DNA of 14,376 bases from positions 1 through 14,376 of the forward strand of contig JAKSBM010000074.1 in assembly GCA_022361135.1 (NCBI GenBank), read 5' to 3'. Shown in pieces: positions 7,356-13,680 of this stretch. Both the position numbers and the translations under genes were made by a program. This DNA comes from Desulfobacterales bacterium (lineage in GTDB: Bacteria > Desulfobacterota > Desulfobacteria > Desulfobacterales > Desulfobacteraceae). The notes beneath the pieces were generated by a model that did no database searches, was not told the DNA's origin, and saw only the letters and a list, made by a program, of their open reading frames with translations. Within the stretch, counting starts at the first letter, position 1. Each line of letters begins with the position of its first letter.

Positions 7356-7785
7356 GGGACCTCCGTTTTAAAATAATCAGGATGATGATCAGGGTTGAAA
7401 ACCCGATGAGGGAAAGCATGGGAATGCTCAATACGCCAAAGAGTTCAATGTACTTTTCCGTGCAGGAGACCCCCTGGGTACAGGGTTGGAGTGCTGGGGG
7501 AATCACACCGGCGTAGAGCAGATTATGGTAAAGGGCAATGCACCAGCCAATGCCGGCCAGGGGCAGGGCATAGCGAACCACTCCCCGGTCAAAGGGGAAA
7601 AGGCCCACGGCCAGCACCACCACCAGGGGGAAAAGACAGATCCGCTGGTACCAGCAGAGGACACAGGGGGCAAAGTCCATGACATGGCTGAAAAAAATAC
7701 TTCCCATGGCAGCCGCAGCCGCCAGAATCCAGGCCCCGAACAACAGGGCCCAATCCATGGATTCGGATGAATTGGATGGGGACAT
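7345..7785 (-). CDS. dsbB: DsbB/BdbC-type disulfide bond formation protein
   Basis: A 146-residue four-helix membrane protein that re-oxidises DsbA-type partners and passes electrons to quinones. Visible signatures are CVLCWYQR (C41, C44, with the W-Y-Q-R of the family) after helix 1 and, in the second periplasmic loop, C102 and C108 in PCTQGVSCTEKY. Helices are near 12-33, 48-64, 71-92 and 113-139. I chose ATG 7785 because GAGGA at 7791-7795 precedes it by five bases; in-frame ATGs at 7797 and 7836 would only add a polar N-terminal tail. It is the first recognised gene of the five-gene minus-strand operon. The upstream promoter was not identified. Confidence 0.92.
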   Translation of the reverse strand: MSPSNSSESMDWALLFGAWILAAAAAMGSIFFSHVMDFAPCVLCWYQRICLFPLVVVLAVGLFPFDRGVVRYALPLAGIGWCIALYHNLLYAGVIPPALQPCTQGVSCTEKYIELFGVLSIPMLSLIGFSTLIIILIILKRRSHEI

Positions 7786-7790
7786 GAATA

Positions 7791-7795
7791 TCCTC
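7791..7795 (-). promoter_or_regulatory. Ribosome binding site deciding the dsbB start
   Basis: GAGGA on the minus strand, five bases before ATG 7785. It supports the 146-residue DsbB over the in-frame upstream starts at 7797 and 7836. Confidence 0.55.
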
Positions 7796-7875
7796 ATTTC
7801 TAAAATAAATTCAATGGATAAGGGGGATGAACACAATGGGTGGAGGGGGAACGGAAAAGACCGTATCCCAAAATG

Positions 7876-8277
7876 CTAACAGAGGAAGGATTGAATCTGG
7901 GTATAAATGGGAATGGTCCTTGGCGGAGGGGGGTATCGATCCCGGGAAACCCGTGGCTCCCGGGCCGTAACCATCCATGCAGTCCCTCCCCCGGGGGCGG
8001 GGAAAAGGGTGGGATGATACAGGGATCGAGGCTGGTGGGATGCGGCGTCGGGTCCACAATTGCCCTGCCAACAACAATCCATGGACCGGGCCGTCCCCCC
8101 TCCGGGCCGGATGATTTCCGCGGCCCAGGGCCCGTTTCCAGGGGCAGAAGCCAGTGCAAGGGGGGTGGAAAATGGACAGGGAGATGGGACGCAATTGTCC
8201 GACCCCATCCCCAGCCCCCATAAAAGAAGGGCAATGAATCCAAATATGTAAAATCGACGATGCATCATTGGCCCCAT
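7876..8277 (-). CDS. Possible small secreted cysteine-containing protein (doubtful)
   Basis: A 133-residue frame beginning MGPMMHRRFYIFGFIALLLW, in which MHRR (start at 8265) followed by a hydrophobic stretch resembles a Sec signal peptide. The rest is rich in Pro and Gly with six cysteines (29, 34, 68, 69, 74 and 133), including the close group DCCWQGNC. It has no recognisable domain. Upstream of either ATG there is no clear ribosome site. It would lie 90 bp ahead of dsbB in the same direction, so a protein that needs disulfide bonds would fit the context. Against it, the other two minus frames here are also open, codon choice is only partly like that of its neighbours, and long shadow frames are common in this DNA. 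Confidence 0.3.
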   Translation of the reverse strand: MGPMMHRRFYIFGFIALLLWGLGMGSDNCVPSPCPFSTPLALASAPGNGPWAAEIIRPGGGTARSMDCCWQGNCGPDAASHQPRSLYHPTLFPAPGGGTAWMVTAREPRVSRDRYPPPPRTIPIYTQIQSFLC

Positions 8278-8446
8278 TATCCCATCTTTCTTTCCCGTGT
8301 CAACCGGACTAAGATTACCAAAAAATAATCCTTTCCATTTGACCCGTTATTATGCAATATGGGCGACTTACCCCATGTGGGCAACCCCATTATTCCACCG
8401 GTGCGGGGGGCAGTTAATCCCATGCCGGCCATGTGAAAATATAACT

Positions 8447-9601
8447 ATGATTCGTTTTACCCTGTTGCTGGCCCTGCTGGCCGCCTTCCCCCCCCTGGCC
8501 ACCGATATGTACCTGCCGGCCATCCCCCGGCTCCAGGCCCTGTGGCACCAGCCGTTGGCCGTGGTCAACCTGACCCTGGTCTTCTTTTTCGTGGTCTATT
8601 GCGCCTCCCTGCTCATCCATGGTCCCCTGTCGGACCGATGGGGGCGGAAGCCCGTCCTCCTTTCCGGCATCGGCATCTATATCATGGGCTGCCTGCTCTG
8701 CGCCCTGTCCACATCGGTGGGTATGCTCATTGCCGCCCGGGTGATCCAGGCCCTGGGGGCGGCATCGGCATCGGCCATCTCCCTGGCCATGACCAAGGAC
8801 CGGCTCAAGGGCAAGGAACGGGAAGTGGTCATGGGTTATGTCTCCGTGATCATGGCCCTGGCGCCCATGGCCGCTCCCATGGTGGGGAGTCTGATTTTAA
8901 CATTTGCCGACTGGGAATGGATTTTCACGGCCCAGGCCCTGCTGGGGGCCATTTCCCTGGTGGGGGTGTGGATGACCCCGGAATCCCTGGCCCATCCCAT
9001 CCAGGTTTCGGTGCGGACCCTGGCGGGCAACTATCTCAAGGTAATCTCCAACCGCCGGTTCATGGGGGTCACCCTTTGCACCTCCCTGGTGGGGCTCCCC
9101 TTTTTCGCCTTCATCGCCGCCTGCGCGACCATCTATATCCAGGAATTCGGTTTCTCCGAAACCCAATTTTCCCTCTTCTTCGGGGGAAATGCCCTGGCCT
9201 TCATGGCCGGAGCCATGTCCTGCACCCGATTCACCCGGTGCATGGAAAGCACGACTTTGGTTGCGGCGGGCTTTGCCGGAACAGCCCTGGGGGGCCTTCT
9301 CATGGTCCTCCCCCTGATCCCCGGCCCCTGGCGCCTCACCGGCCCCATGGCCCTGGTCTCATTTTTCCTGGGCCTCAGTCGCCCTCCGGCCAACAGCCTG
9401 GCCCTGGAGCAGGTGGAGGAACACGCCGGTGCCGCATCCTCCCTCCTGGTTTTTTCGTATTTTATCCTGGGTGCCGTGGCCATGGGGGGAATATCCCTGG
9501 TGGGACGGGGAAAAATAACACTCATCGGCAGCCTGGCCCTGGTCTCGGGCAGCCTGGTTTTCATAATCTGGAGGCGATTAATCCCCCAATTAAAGGGATA
9601 A
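8447..9601 (+). CDS. Bcr/CflA-type MFS drug exporter
   Basis: A 384-residue major facilitator protein with about 12 hydrophobic helices. The first helix contains the Bcr/CflA signature around LATDMYLPAIP (residues 18-27). Between helices 2 and 3 it has the MFS motif A, GPLSDRWGRKPVLL (59-72). Motif C-like glycines and prolines follow near ALAPMAAPMVG. Known members export bicyclomycin, sulfonamides, chloramphenicol or cysteine-type metabolites by proton antiport in the inner membrane. The frame stays open upstream to 8297, but that 50-residue extension is polar and unlike the family; helix 1 starts right after ATG 8447, so I use that start despite a weak ribosome site. The gene stands alone, convergent with the aminotransferase. 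Confidence 0.9.
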   Translation: MIRFTLLLALLAAFPPLATDMYLPAIPRLQALWHQPLAVVNLTLVFFFVVYCASLLIHGPLSDRWGRKPVLLSGIGIYIMGCLLCALSTSVGMLIAARVIQALGAASASAISLAMTKDRLKGKEREVVMGYVSVIMALAPMAAPMVGSLILTFADWEWIFTAQALLGAISLVGVWMTPESLAHPIQVSVRTLAGNYLKVISNRRFMGVTLCTSLVGLPFFAFIAACATIYIQEFGFSETQFSLFFGGNALAFMAGAMSCTRFTRCMESTTLVAAGFAGTALGGLLMVLPLIPGPWRLTGPMALVSFFLGLSRPPANSLALEQVEEHAGAASSLLVFSYFILGAVAMGGISLVGRGKITLIGSLALVSGSLVFIIWRRLIPQLKG

Positions 9602-9679
9602 CCCCATCCTTGGCCGGCGAGCCCGGTTGCAATTTTAAGGGATCCCATCCAGGGTATGGCCAAGCACCCGCAATGTGTC

Positions 9680-10933
9680 CTAGGAAGCCCCCTCCAGCAA
9701 TTCCTCATATTGGCAGATGGCATCCTCCAGCAGCCCCAGGAGATTTGCGCACTCTCCTGAATCGATCAAGAGTCCGGGCTTGAACTGGAGGACGGAGCGG
9801 TCAAATCCGGCGGGAAAGGCCCAGAGTCCGGTGTTGAAGCCACAGGCGGCCATGATGGCGCCCCCCTGGGAGTGGTTAAAAACCAGGCCGTGGACCAGCC
9901 CGCATTGGCGGACCTGGGTGAGGGCGGCATGGCGGCTCTGGATTCCCTTGAGTCCCCGGCCCAGCACCTTGGACATCTCCCCCACCTGGTCCAACACCCC
10001 CTCCCGGCCAATGATTTCCAACACCTTCAGCCCCACCCGGCAGCCCAACTCGGAGCCCCCGGCCGTGGATGAATACCCCCATCCATCCTCCCGGAGCCAG
10101 CCCCCGACCGCCCGTGACATGACGGCGGCGGCAATGGGATAGAGGCCTCCGGTGAGCCCCTTGCCCGTGACCAGCAGATCCGGTACCACCCCAAAGGTTT
10201 CACAGGCCCACATGCGACCGGTGCGGCCCAGGCCGGTCTGGACTTCGTCGGCAATGAATAGGCTGCCATGGCGTTCACACAGGGCCTTGACCCGGGGGTA
10301 ATAATCGGCATCCGGCATGGGAAAGCCCTGGGTGGCCGGAATCATTTCGCAAAGAACCGCGGCAACATCCCCTCGGGCCAGGGCCGCTTCCAGGGCCGGG
10401 ATATCGTTGAAGGGCACCCGGATGAATTCATCCCCAGGCCGGTCGGAGAGAAAGAAGGCAGCCTGGTCCCCGTACCCCGCCCGCAGGGCCAAACCGCCAT
10501 GGCCGTGGTAGGCCCCGTCAAAGGAAATTATTTTACGTCGCCCCGTGGCATGGCGGGCCGTACGGATGCACACCTCCACCGCCTCGGAGCCCGAGGGGGA
10601 AAAAACAGCATACCCCATATCCCCGGGAATGCTCTGGATCAATGCCTCGGCCAATTGGGTCCGGGCCGGACTGACAAAGTGGTGATTCCCCATGTCCAAT
10701 TCATCCAGCCCCCGTTTCAATTCTTCCACCAGTTCGGGATTCCGGTGGCCCAGGTTATAGACCCCGCCGTTGATGTGGACATCGAAGAGTTTTCGACCAT
10801 CCATGTCCCAGAAATAATGGCCCTCCCGCCGTCCCATGACCGGCACGGTGCCCAATTGCCGGAACACATCCACCCGGTTGGGGCAGACATATTGCTCCGC
10901 CGCGTCAATCCAATCTTCCTTATTTCGTGTCAT
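9680..10933 (-). CDS. Class III PLP-dependent aminotransferase
   Basis: A 417-residue fold-type I PLP enzyme of the acetylornithine/GABA/omega-aminotransferase class. It shows DVHINGGVYNLGHRNPE (51-67), the phosphate-binding PSGSEAVE (113-120), the aromatic stacking pair at AYHGHGG (Y142, H143), the acidic IADEVQTGLGRTG (227-239) with the D229 that pairs with the pyridine nitrogen, and the Schiff-base lysine in LLVTGKGLTGG (K258). T290 follows in the STAGGSELG region. The substrate cannot be told from sequence by eye; related enzymes act on omega-amino acids, amino sugars, or (as phospho-lyases) phosphoethanolamine and phosphohydroxylysine. GGGAGG lies nine bases upstream of ATG 10933. The gene follows the kinase-fold gene by 21 bp, so they form one transcript and probably one pathway. 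Confidence 0.93.
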   Translation of the reverse strand: MTRNKEDWIDAAEQYVCPNRVDVFRQLGTVPVMGRREGHYFWDMDGRKLFDVHINGGVYNLGHRNPELVEELKRGLDELDMGNHHFVSPARTQLAEALIQSIPGDMGYAVFSPSGSEAVEVCIRTARHATGRRKIISFDGAYHGHGGLALRAGYGDQAAFFLSDRPGDEFIRVPFNDIPALEAALARGDVAAVLCEMIPATQGFPMPDADYYPRVKALCERHGSLFIADEVQTGLGRTGRMWACETFGVVPDLLVTGKGLTGGLYPIAAAVMSRAVGGWLREDGWGYSSTAGGSELGCRVGLKVLEIIGREGVLDQVGEMSKVLGRGLKGIQSRHAALTQVRQCGLVHGLVFNHSQGGAIMAACGFNTGLWAFPAGFDRSVLQFKPGLLIDSGECANLLGLLEDAICQYEELLEGAS

Positions 10934-10954
10934 TGGCTTTTCCCTCCCTTGGGG

Positions 10955-11860
10955 TCACCGTTGAATGGTGCCGGGTAAAATATGGGGATACCTCTGGTGC
11001 AACAGGCGTGTCCGGACCCACCGATCCATTTTTCTCAGGCCTTCAAAAAATTGCCAGATGGCCTTGTCCCCCCGATAATATCGCCGCACGGCTTCGGGGG
11101 TAATGGGGGGATGCCCCCGGGGCAGGGCGGCATTGACCCGGGGAATGAACCTGGGGATGAGATGGGGGAGTTGTTCCTTATATAAATTGGCCAAAAGATC
11201 CACCATGTTCTTCCGGGGATGGTAATACCGATCCATGACCTCACGGGCCACCCCCGGTGGAACAGCCCATCGCAGCCAGGGGGGCAGAATGTTCAAAACA
11301 ATGCGCCGGTCCAGTTGGTGGATGCCGTTGCAACGGATAAAGGGGGTTCCCGTATCCAGATAAACCAGGGTGTCATCTGCGGTGAGGGCCCAATTGGAGA
11401 GTTGCCCGTCCACGGCAATTTCCAGTCCGGGCCGGCGGCGCCGGTTAAAATCCCAGATTTTCCTGGAGGCCTCCAGGACCCGGTCCATGGTTTCCAGGGC
11501 CCGGCGTTGGTAAAGGGCGACATGGCGATGGCAAATGCCATGGCCGGGGATTTTTTCCTGACCGATGTAAAGGGTAACCGGACGGCGGGGCAGGGCCACC
11601 AGGGCCGTGCCCCAATGGGGAAGGTGAATGCCGGCCCGGGTGAGCCATTGGCAATAGTCCCGGTGGAGGCGTTGGTAGGCCCGGGCATCGCCAATGTTGG
11701 TAAAGAGGGGCATGCGTTTATAAATCCGATCCGGTTGCCCGTGAATCTCAAAAATGGCGGACATTTCGCCGTGGCCCACCACCCGGGCCCGGCTCCGGGA
11801 TATGTCCATGGGGTCCAGCGCTAGCTCAAACCTGTGGAGCATCTTCGGGTCCAGATCCAT
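10955..11860 (-). CDS. Kinase-fold protein of unrecognised family
   Basis: A 301-residue protein that I do not recognise as a named family, but its layout is that of a protein-kinase or aminoglycoside-phosphotransferase fold. A glycine-containing GHGEMSAIFEI (29-39) is followed by IYKRM with K48. VDGQLSNW follows with D151 and N156, then VYLDTGTP with D169. The D-x4-N pattern and the 13-residue distance from N156 to D169 are the same as in the catalytic loop and DFG of PKA. The classical HRD/HGD histidine is replaced by Val and the DFG by DTG. Start: GGAGG (11866-11870) is five bases before ATG 11860; ATG 11878 has no such site. It is upstream gene of an aminotransferase operon. A small-molecule kinase acting on an amine or amino alcohol is possible, but this is inference. 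Confidence 0.75.
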   Translation of the reverse strand: MDLDPKMLHRFELALDPMDISRSRARVVGHGEMSAIFEIHGQPDRIYKRMPLFTNIGDARAYQRLHRDYCQWLTRAGIHLPHWGTALVALPRRPVTLYIGQEKIPGHGICHRHVALYQRRALETMDRVLEASRKIWDFNRRRRPGLEIAVDGQLSNWALTADDTLVYLDTGTPFIRCNGIHQLDRRIVLNILPPWLRWAVPPGVAREVMDRYYHPRKNMVDLLANLYKEQLPHLIPRFIPRVNAALPRGHPPITPEAVRRYYRGDKAIWQFFEGLRKMDRWVRTRLLHQRYPHILPGTIQR

Positions 11861-11865
11861 ACCAT

Positions 11866-11870
11866 CCTCC
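11866..11870 (-). promoter_or_regulatory. Ribosome binding site deciding the kinase-fold gene start
   Basis: GGAGG on the minus strand, five bases before ATG 11860. The alternative ATG at 11878 lacks any comparable site. Confidence 0.6.
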
Positions 11871-11910
11871 GCATCCATGTGAAAGGGTCATTCATTTTTA
11901 TCAAAATTCT

Positions 11911-11927
11911 AGGGATTTACAATCCCT
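11911..11927. repeat. Short inverted repeat in a divergent intergenic region
   Basis: AGGGATT (11911-11917) and AATCCCT (11921-11927) are exact complements with a three-base loop, followed by TTTT on the plus strand. It lies between the divergent kinase-fold gene and the small gene at 11983. It could be an operator or a small attenuator-like hairpin in the leader of the plus-strand gene. Seven base pairs are too few to decide. Confidence 0.35.
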
Positions 11928-11970
11928 TTTGCTTCATGTAGAAAAACTAATATGGGCAGATATTCACATC

Positions 11971-11977
11971 AAGGAGG
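11971..11977 (+). promoter_or_regulatory. Strong ribosome binding site for a GTG start
   Basis: AAGGAGG, five bases before GTG 11983. This is the strongest Shine-Dalgarno match I found in the window and fixes the start of the small gene there rather than at the upstream in-frame TTG 11929. Confidence 0.75.
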
Positions 11978-11982
11978 TAAAG

Positions 11983-12267
11983 GTGATCAATCGTAATACC
12001 GTCAAAACCTTGGGGCTCAAGCCCAAGACCCGAAGCATGTGTTATGATCTGTACGTAAAAATCAATTCAGACGACGATTCTCCCGAGGCGATTCTGGAGA
12101 AAATTTCATTTTGCCAGGACGATGGGGAAGAACTCAACCGGATCTGGTGGGTACTCAATTATTATGCAGAACAAATGGATCCGGACCGGAACCTGCGGGC
12201 CATGGTGGAACACCACCTGGACCGCCTGGCCCAGGAACGGCACTACGTCGAGGAAGAGGCCGGTTAG
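11983..12267 (+). CDS. Small hypothetical protein, 94 residues
   Basis: The product starts MINRNTVKTLGLKPKTRSMC and ends in an acidic, helical tail (HHLDRLAQERHYVEEEAG). It is soluble, charged, rich in Asp and Glu (for example NSDDDSPEAILEKI), with two cysteines and no signal peptide, membrane helix or motif that I recognise. A GTG start with a near-perfect AAGGAGG and codon use like its neighbours support a real gene. It is transcribed away from the kinase-fold gene and converges on the GAF-PAS-DHp gene with a 27-bp gap. I assign no function. Confidence 0.75.
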   Translation: MINRNTVKTLGLKPKTRSMCYDLYVKINSDDDSPEAILEKISFCQDDGEELNRIWWVLNYYAEQMDPDRNLRAMVEHHLDRLAQERHYVEEEAG

Positions 12268-12284
12268 GCCTTAAATTCAGATCC

Positions 12285-12313
12285 CGATTCCGGTTTAATG
12301 GTAATCGGAATCG
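12285..12313. terminator. Inverted repeat between convergent genes
   Basis: CGATTCCG (12285-12292) and CGGAATCG (12306-12313) are exact complements around a 13-base spacer. It lies between the end of the small gene (12267) and the GAF-PAS-DHp gene and includes the latter's stop codon at 12295. Position suggests a shared end signal, but no T-run follows on either strand. Confidence 0.4.
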
Positions 12314-13473
12314 TCCCCCGCCGCCCATATATCCACAATCTTCGTATTTCCGGGGTAATCCACGGTTTTATACCGGGTGATATTGGAAAGTTTCTGGGTA
12401 ATCTGCCCGATGCGGGCGGCCTGGGATTTGATTGAGGCCAGGCGATCTTTATTGGATTCCTCATCCCCCATGAGCATGAGTTCCGCATATCCCAGGATGG
12501 TCTGCACGGGCTGGTTGATCTCATGGCAGACGGCACCGGCCATTTCAAGGACCCCCTGGAGCCGCTCCCGCTCATAGGTTTCCTTTTCCGCAGCCCGGCG
12601 CTGGGAAATGTCCGTCACCGTGGCAATGGTCCATGCCATGGGATCTTCGGCGCCGGTGCAATTCAATCGGATATGGGCGGGGAAAAGCCCCCGGTCCGAC
12701 CGAACCAGATCCATTTCATAATCGGCCATACCCATCTCCACCAAGCTTTGTCGAATGAGAAGGCCGGCGGTTTCATAGTCTTCGGTATCCCGGTAAATCA
12801 TGCGCACGTCCCGGTCCTGGAAATCCGACTTGTCGCCATAGCCGAAAAGCCGCACCATTTCCTGATTCACCCACTTAAAAATCCGATTCTGCACCAGGGC
12901 AATACCCATGGGAGAGGACTCCAGGATCTTTTCCAGCAACAGCTGCTGCTCGTTGATTTTTTCTTCGGAAGCCTTGCGCTCAATGGCCAGGGCCACGTGA
13001 CGGGAAATGGCATTGACCAACTCCAAATCATCGGCCAGATAGGTATCCGGGGTCTCGTAATCCTTGAGTACCATGGCCCCAATGACCCGGTCCTTAACCA
13101 TGAGTGGGACTCCCATCCAGACCTGGGGCACGGGGGCGCTGGTCTCGGGAAGCAGGCGTCGCACCTCCCGGCCATGGAAAATGAGGGGATTTTTTTCCTG
13201 GATGATCCGGTGGATCAATGTGTTTTTCCGCCCCGGGCTGGGGGCCGGCTGACGTTCATCCACATGGTAGGGGAATGAAATCACATCCAGGTAGGGATCG
13301 TAGAGGGCGATATAAAAACAATCCACCTTGAGTATTTTGCCCAGGCAAAGGTGAATCTCCCGGTAGAGTTCTTCCAGGTTCAGGGTTCGGCTCACTGCCT
13401 GGGCAATCTCGAACAAGACCTCGATGGTCTTCATGGGATCCCGCTCCCTGCAGTATTCCGATACCTTGGTCAT
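12295..13473 (-). CDS. GAF-PAS-DHp protein lacking a histidine kinase ATPase domain
   Basis: A 392-residue cytoplasmic signalling protein. An N-terminal GAF domain (about 15-165, ending GVPLMVKDRVIGAMVLKDYE and AISRHVALAIER) is followed by a PAS domain (about 178-290, with ESSPMGIALVQNRIFKWVNQ and ATVTDISQRR). Then comes a dimerisation/phospho-acceptor helix pair with the H-box MAGAVCHEINQPVQTILGYA (His317). The protein ends about 25 residues after the second helix (ITRYKTVDYPG...). There is no N, G1 or G2 box, and only 27 bp separate it from the next gene, so the catalytic ATPase domain is absent rather than frame-shifted. It might be phosphorylated by another kinase or act by dimerising with one. 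GGAAGGA precedes ATG 13473. It is divergent from the NifA-type gene. Confidence 0.88.
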   Translation of the reverse strand: MTKVSEYCRERDPMKTIEVLFEIAQAVSRTLNLEELYREIHLCLGKILKVDCFYIALYDPYLDVISFPYHVDERQPAPSPGRKNTLIHRIIQEKNPLIFHGREVRRLLPETSAPVPQVWMGVPLMVKDRVIGAMVLKDYETPDTYLADDLELVNAISRHVALAIERKASEEKINEQQLLLEKILESSPMGIALVQNRIFKWVNQEMVRLFGYGDKSDFQDRDVRMIYRDTEDYETAGLLIRQSLVEMGMADYEMDLVRSDRGLFPAHIRLNCTGAEDPMAWTIATVTDISQRRAAEKETYERERLQGVLEMAGAVCHEINQPVQTILGYAELMLMGDEESNKDRLASIKSQAARIGQITQKLSNITRYKTVDYPGNTKIVDIWAAGDDSDYH

Positions 13474-13495
13474 ATCTTTTCCTTCCCGTTACCAT

Positions 13496-13525
13496 ATTAT
13501 ATAAAAAAGCGCTGTATTATTTCAC
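13496..13525 (-). promoter_or_regulatory. Sigma-70-like promoter of the GAF-PAS-DHp gene
   Basis: On the minus strand an exact TATAAT (13501 down to 13496) is preceded by GTGAAA (13525 down to 13520; four of six match TTGACA) with an 18-base spacer. It lies about 23 bp ahead of ATG 13473, leaving a short leader with the ribosome site. Confidence 0.5.
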
Positions 13526-13604
13526 CATTCCCCCCATTAATCAAGGCATAAACCCGCCATTCCCAAGGCTTTACTCCCTTTTTCCCCGGGGCGGCCCATT
13601 CCCC

Positions 13605-13634
13605 TTGTGGCAGGGATGAATTCTATGTCATAAT
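13605..13634 (+). promoter_or_regulatory. Possible extended -10 promoter of the NifA-type gene
   Basis: TTGTGG (13605-13610), an 18-base spacer, then CATAAT (13629-13634) preceded by TGT, that is, an extended -10 element. It is about 45 bp before ATG 13681. The -35 match is poor. Confidence 0.35.
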
Positions 13635-13680
13635 ACCGCTTTAATTAATGGTTGAGGCCGAATCGGCCCGGGAAAGTTCC

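Larger units (their letters stand above)
7786..8446. other. 661-bp stretch without a certain gene
   Basis: It lies between divergent dsbB (minus) and the Bcr/CflA exporter (plus). All three minus frames are open for long stretches because stop codons are rare at this GC content, so open frames carry little weight here. One minus-strand frame (7876-8277) starts with a credible signal peptide and is listed separately. No tRNA, riboswitch, array or transposon end could be recognised, and no sigma-70 promoter with acceptable spacing stood out for either flanking gene. Confidence 0.6.

Noticed and set aside
8297..8446. N-terminal extension of the exporter
   Set aside because: The frame is open, but the extra 50 residues are polar with scattered Cys/Trp and precede the family's normal first helix; no ribosome site supports 8297.
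9602..9679. Terminator between the exporter and the aminotransferase
   Set aside because: CTTGGCC (9609-9615) and GGCCAAG (9658-9664) are complementary, but the 42-base loop is long and there is no T-run, so I do not call it.
8542..9783. 413-codon plus-strand frame over the exporter
   Set aside because: The translation is Gly/Pro/His-rich with no motif and crosses the exporter end into the convergent aminotransferase; the exporter frame has all MFS signatures.
12268..12400. Frameshift that would restore an ATPase domain to the DHp protein
   Set aside because: Downstream sequence is the small gene on the opposite strand and no N, G1 or G2 box is visible in any minus frame.
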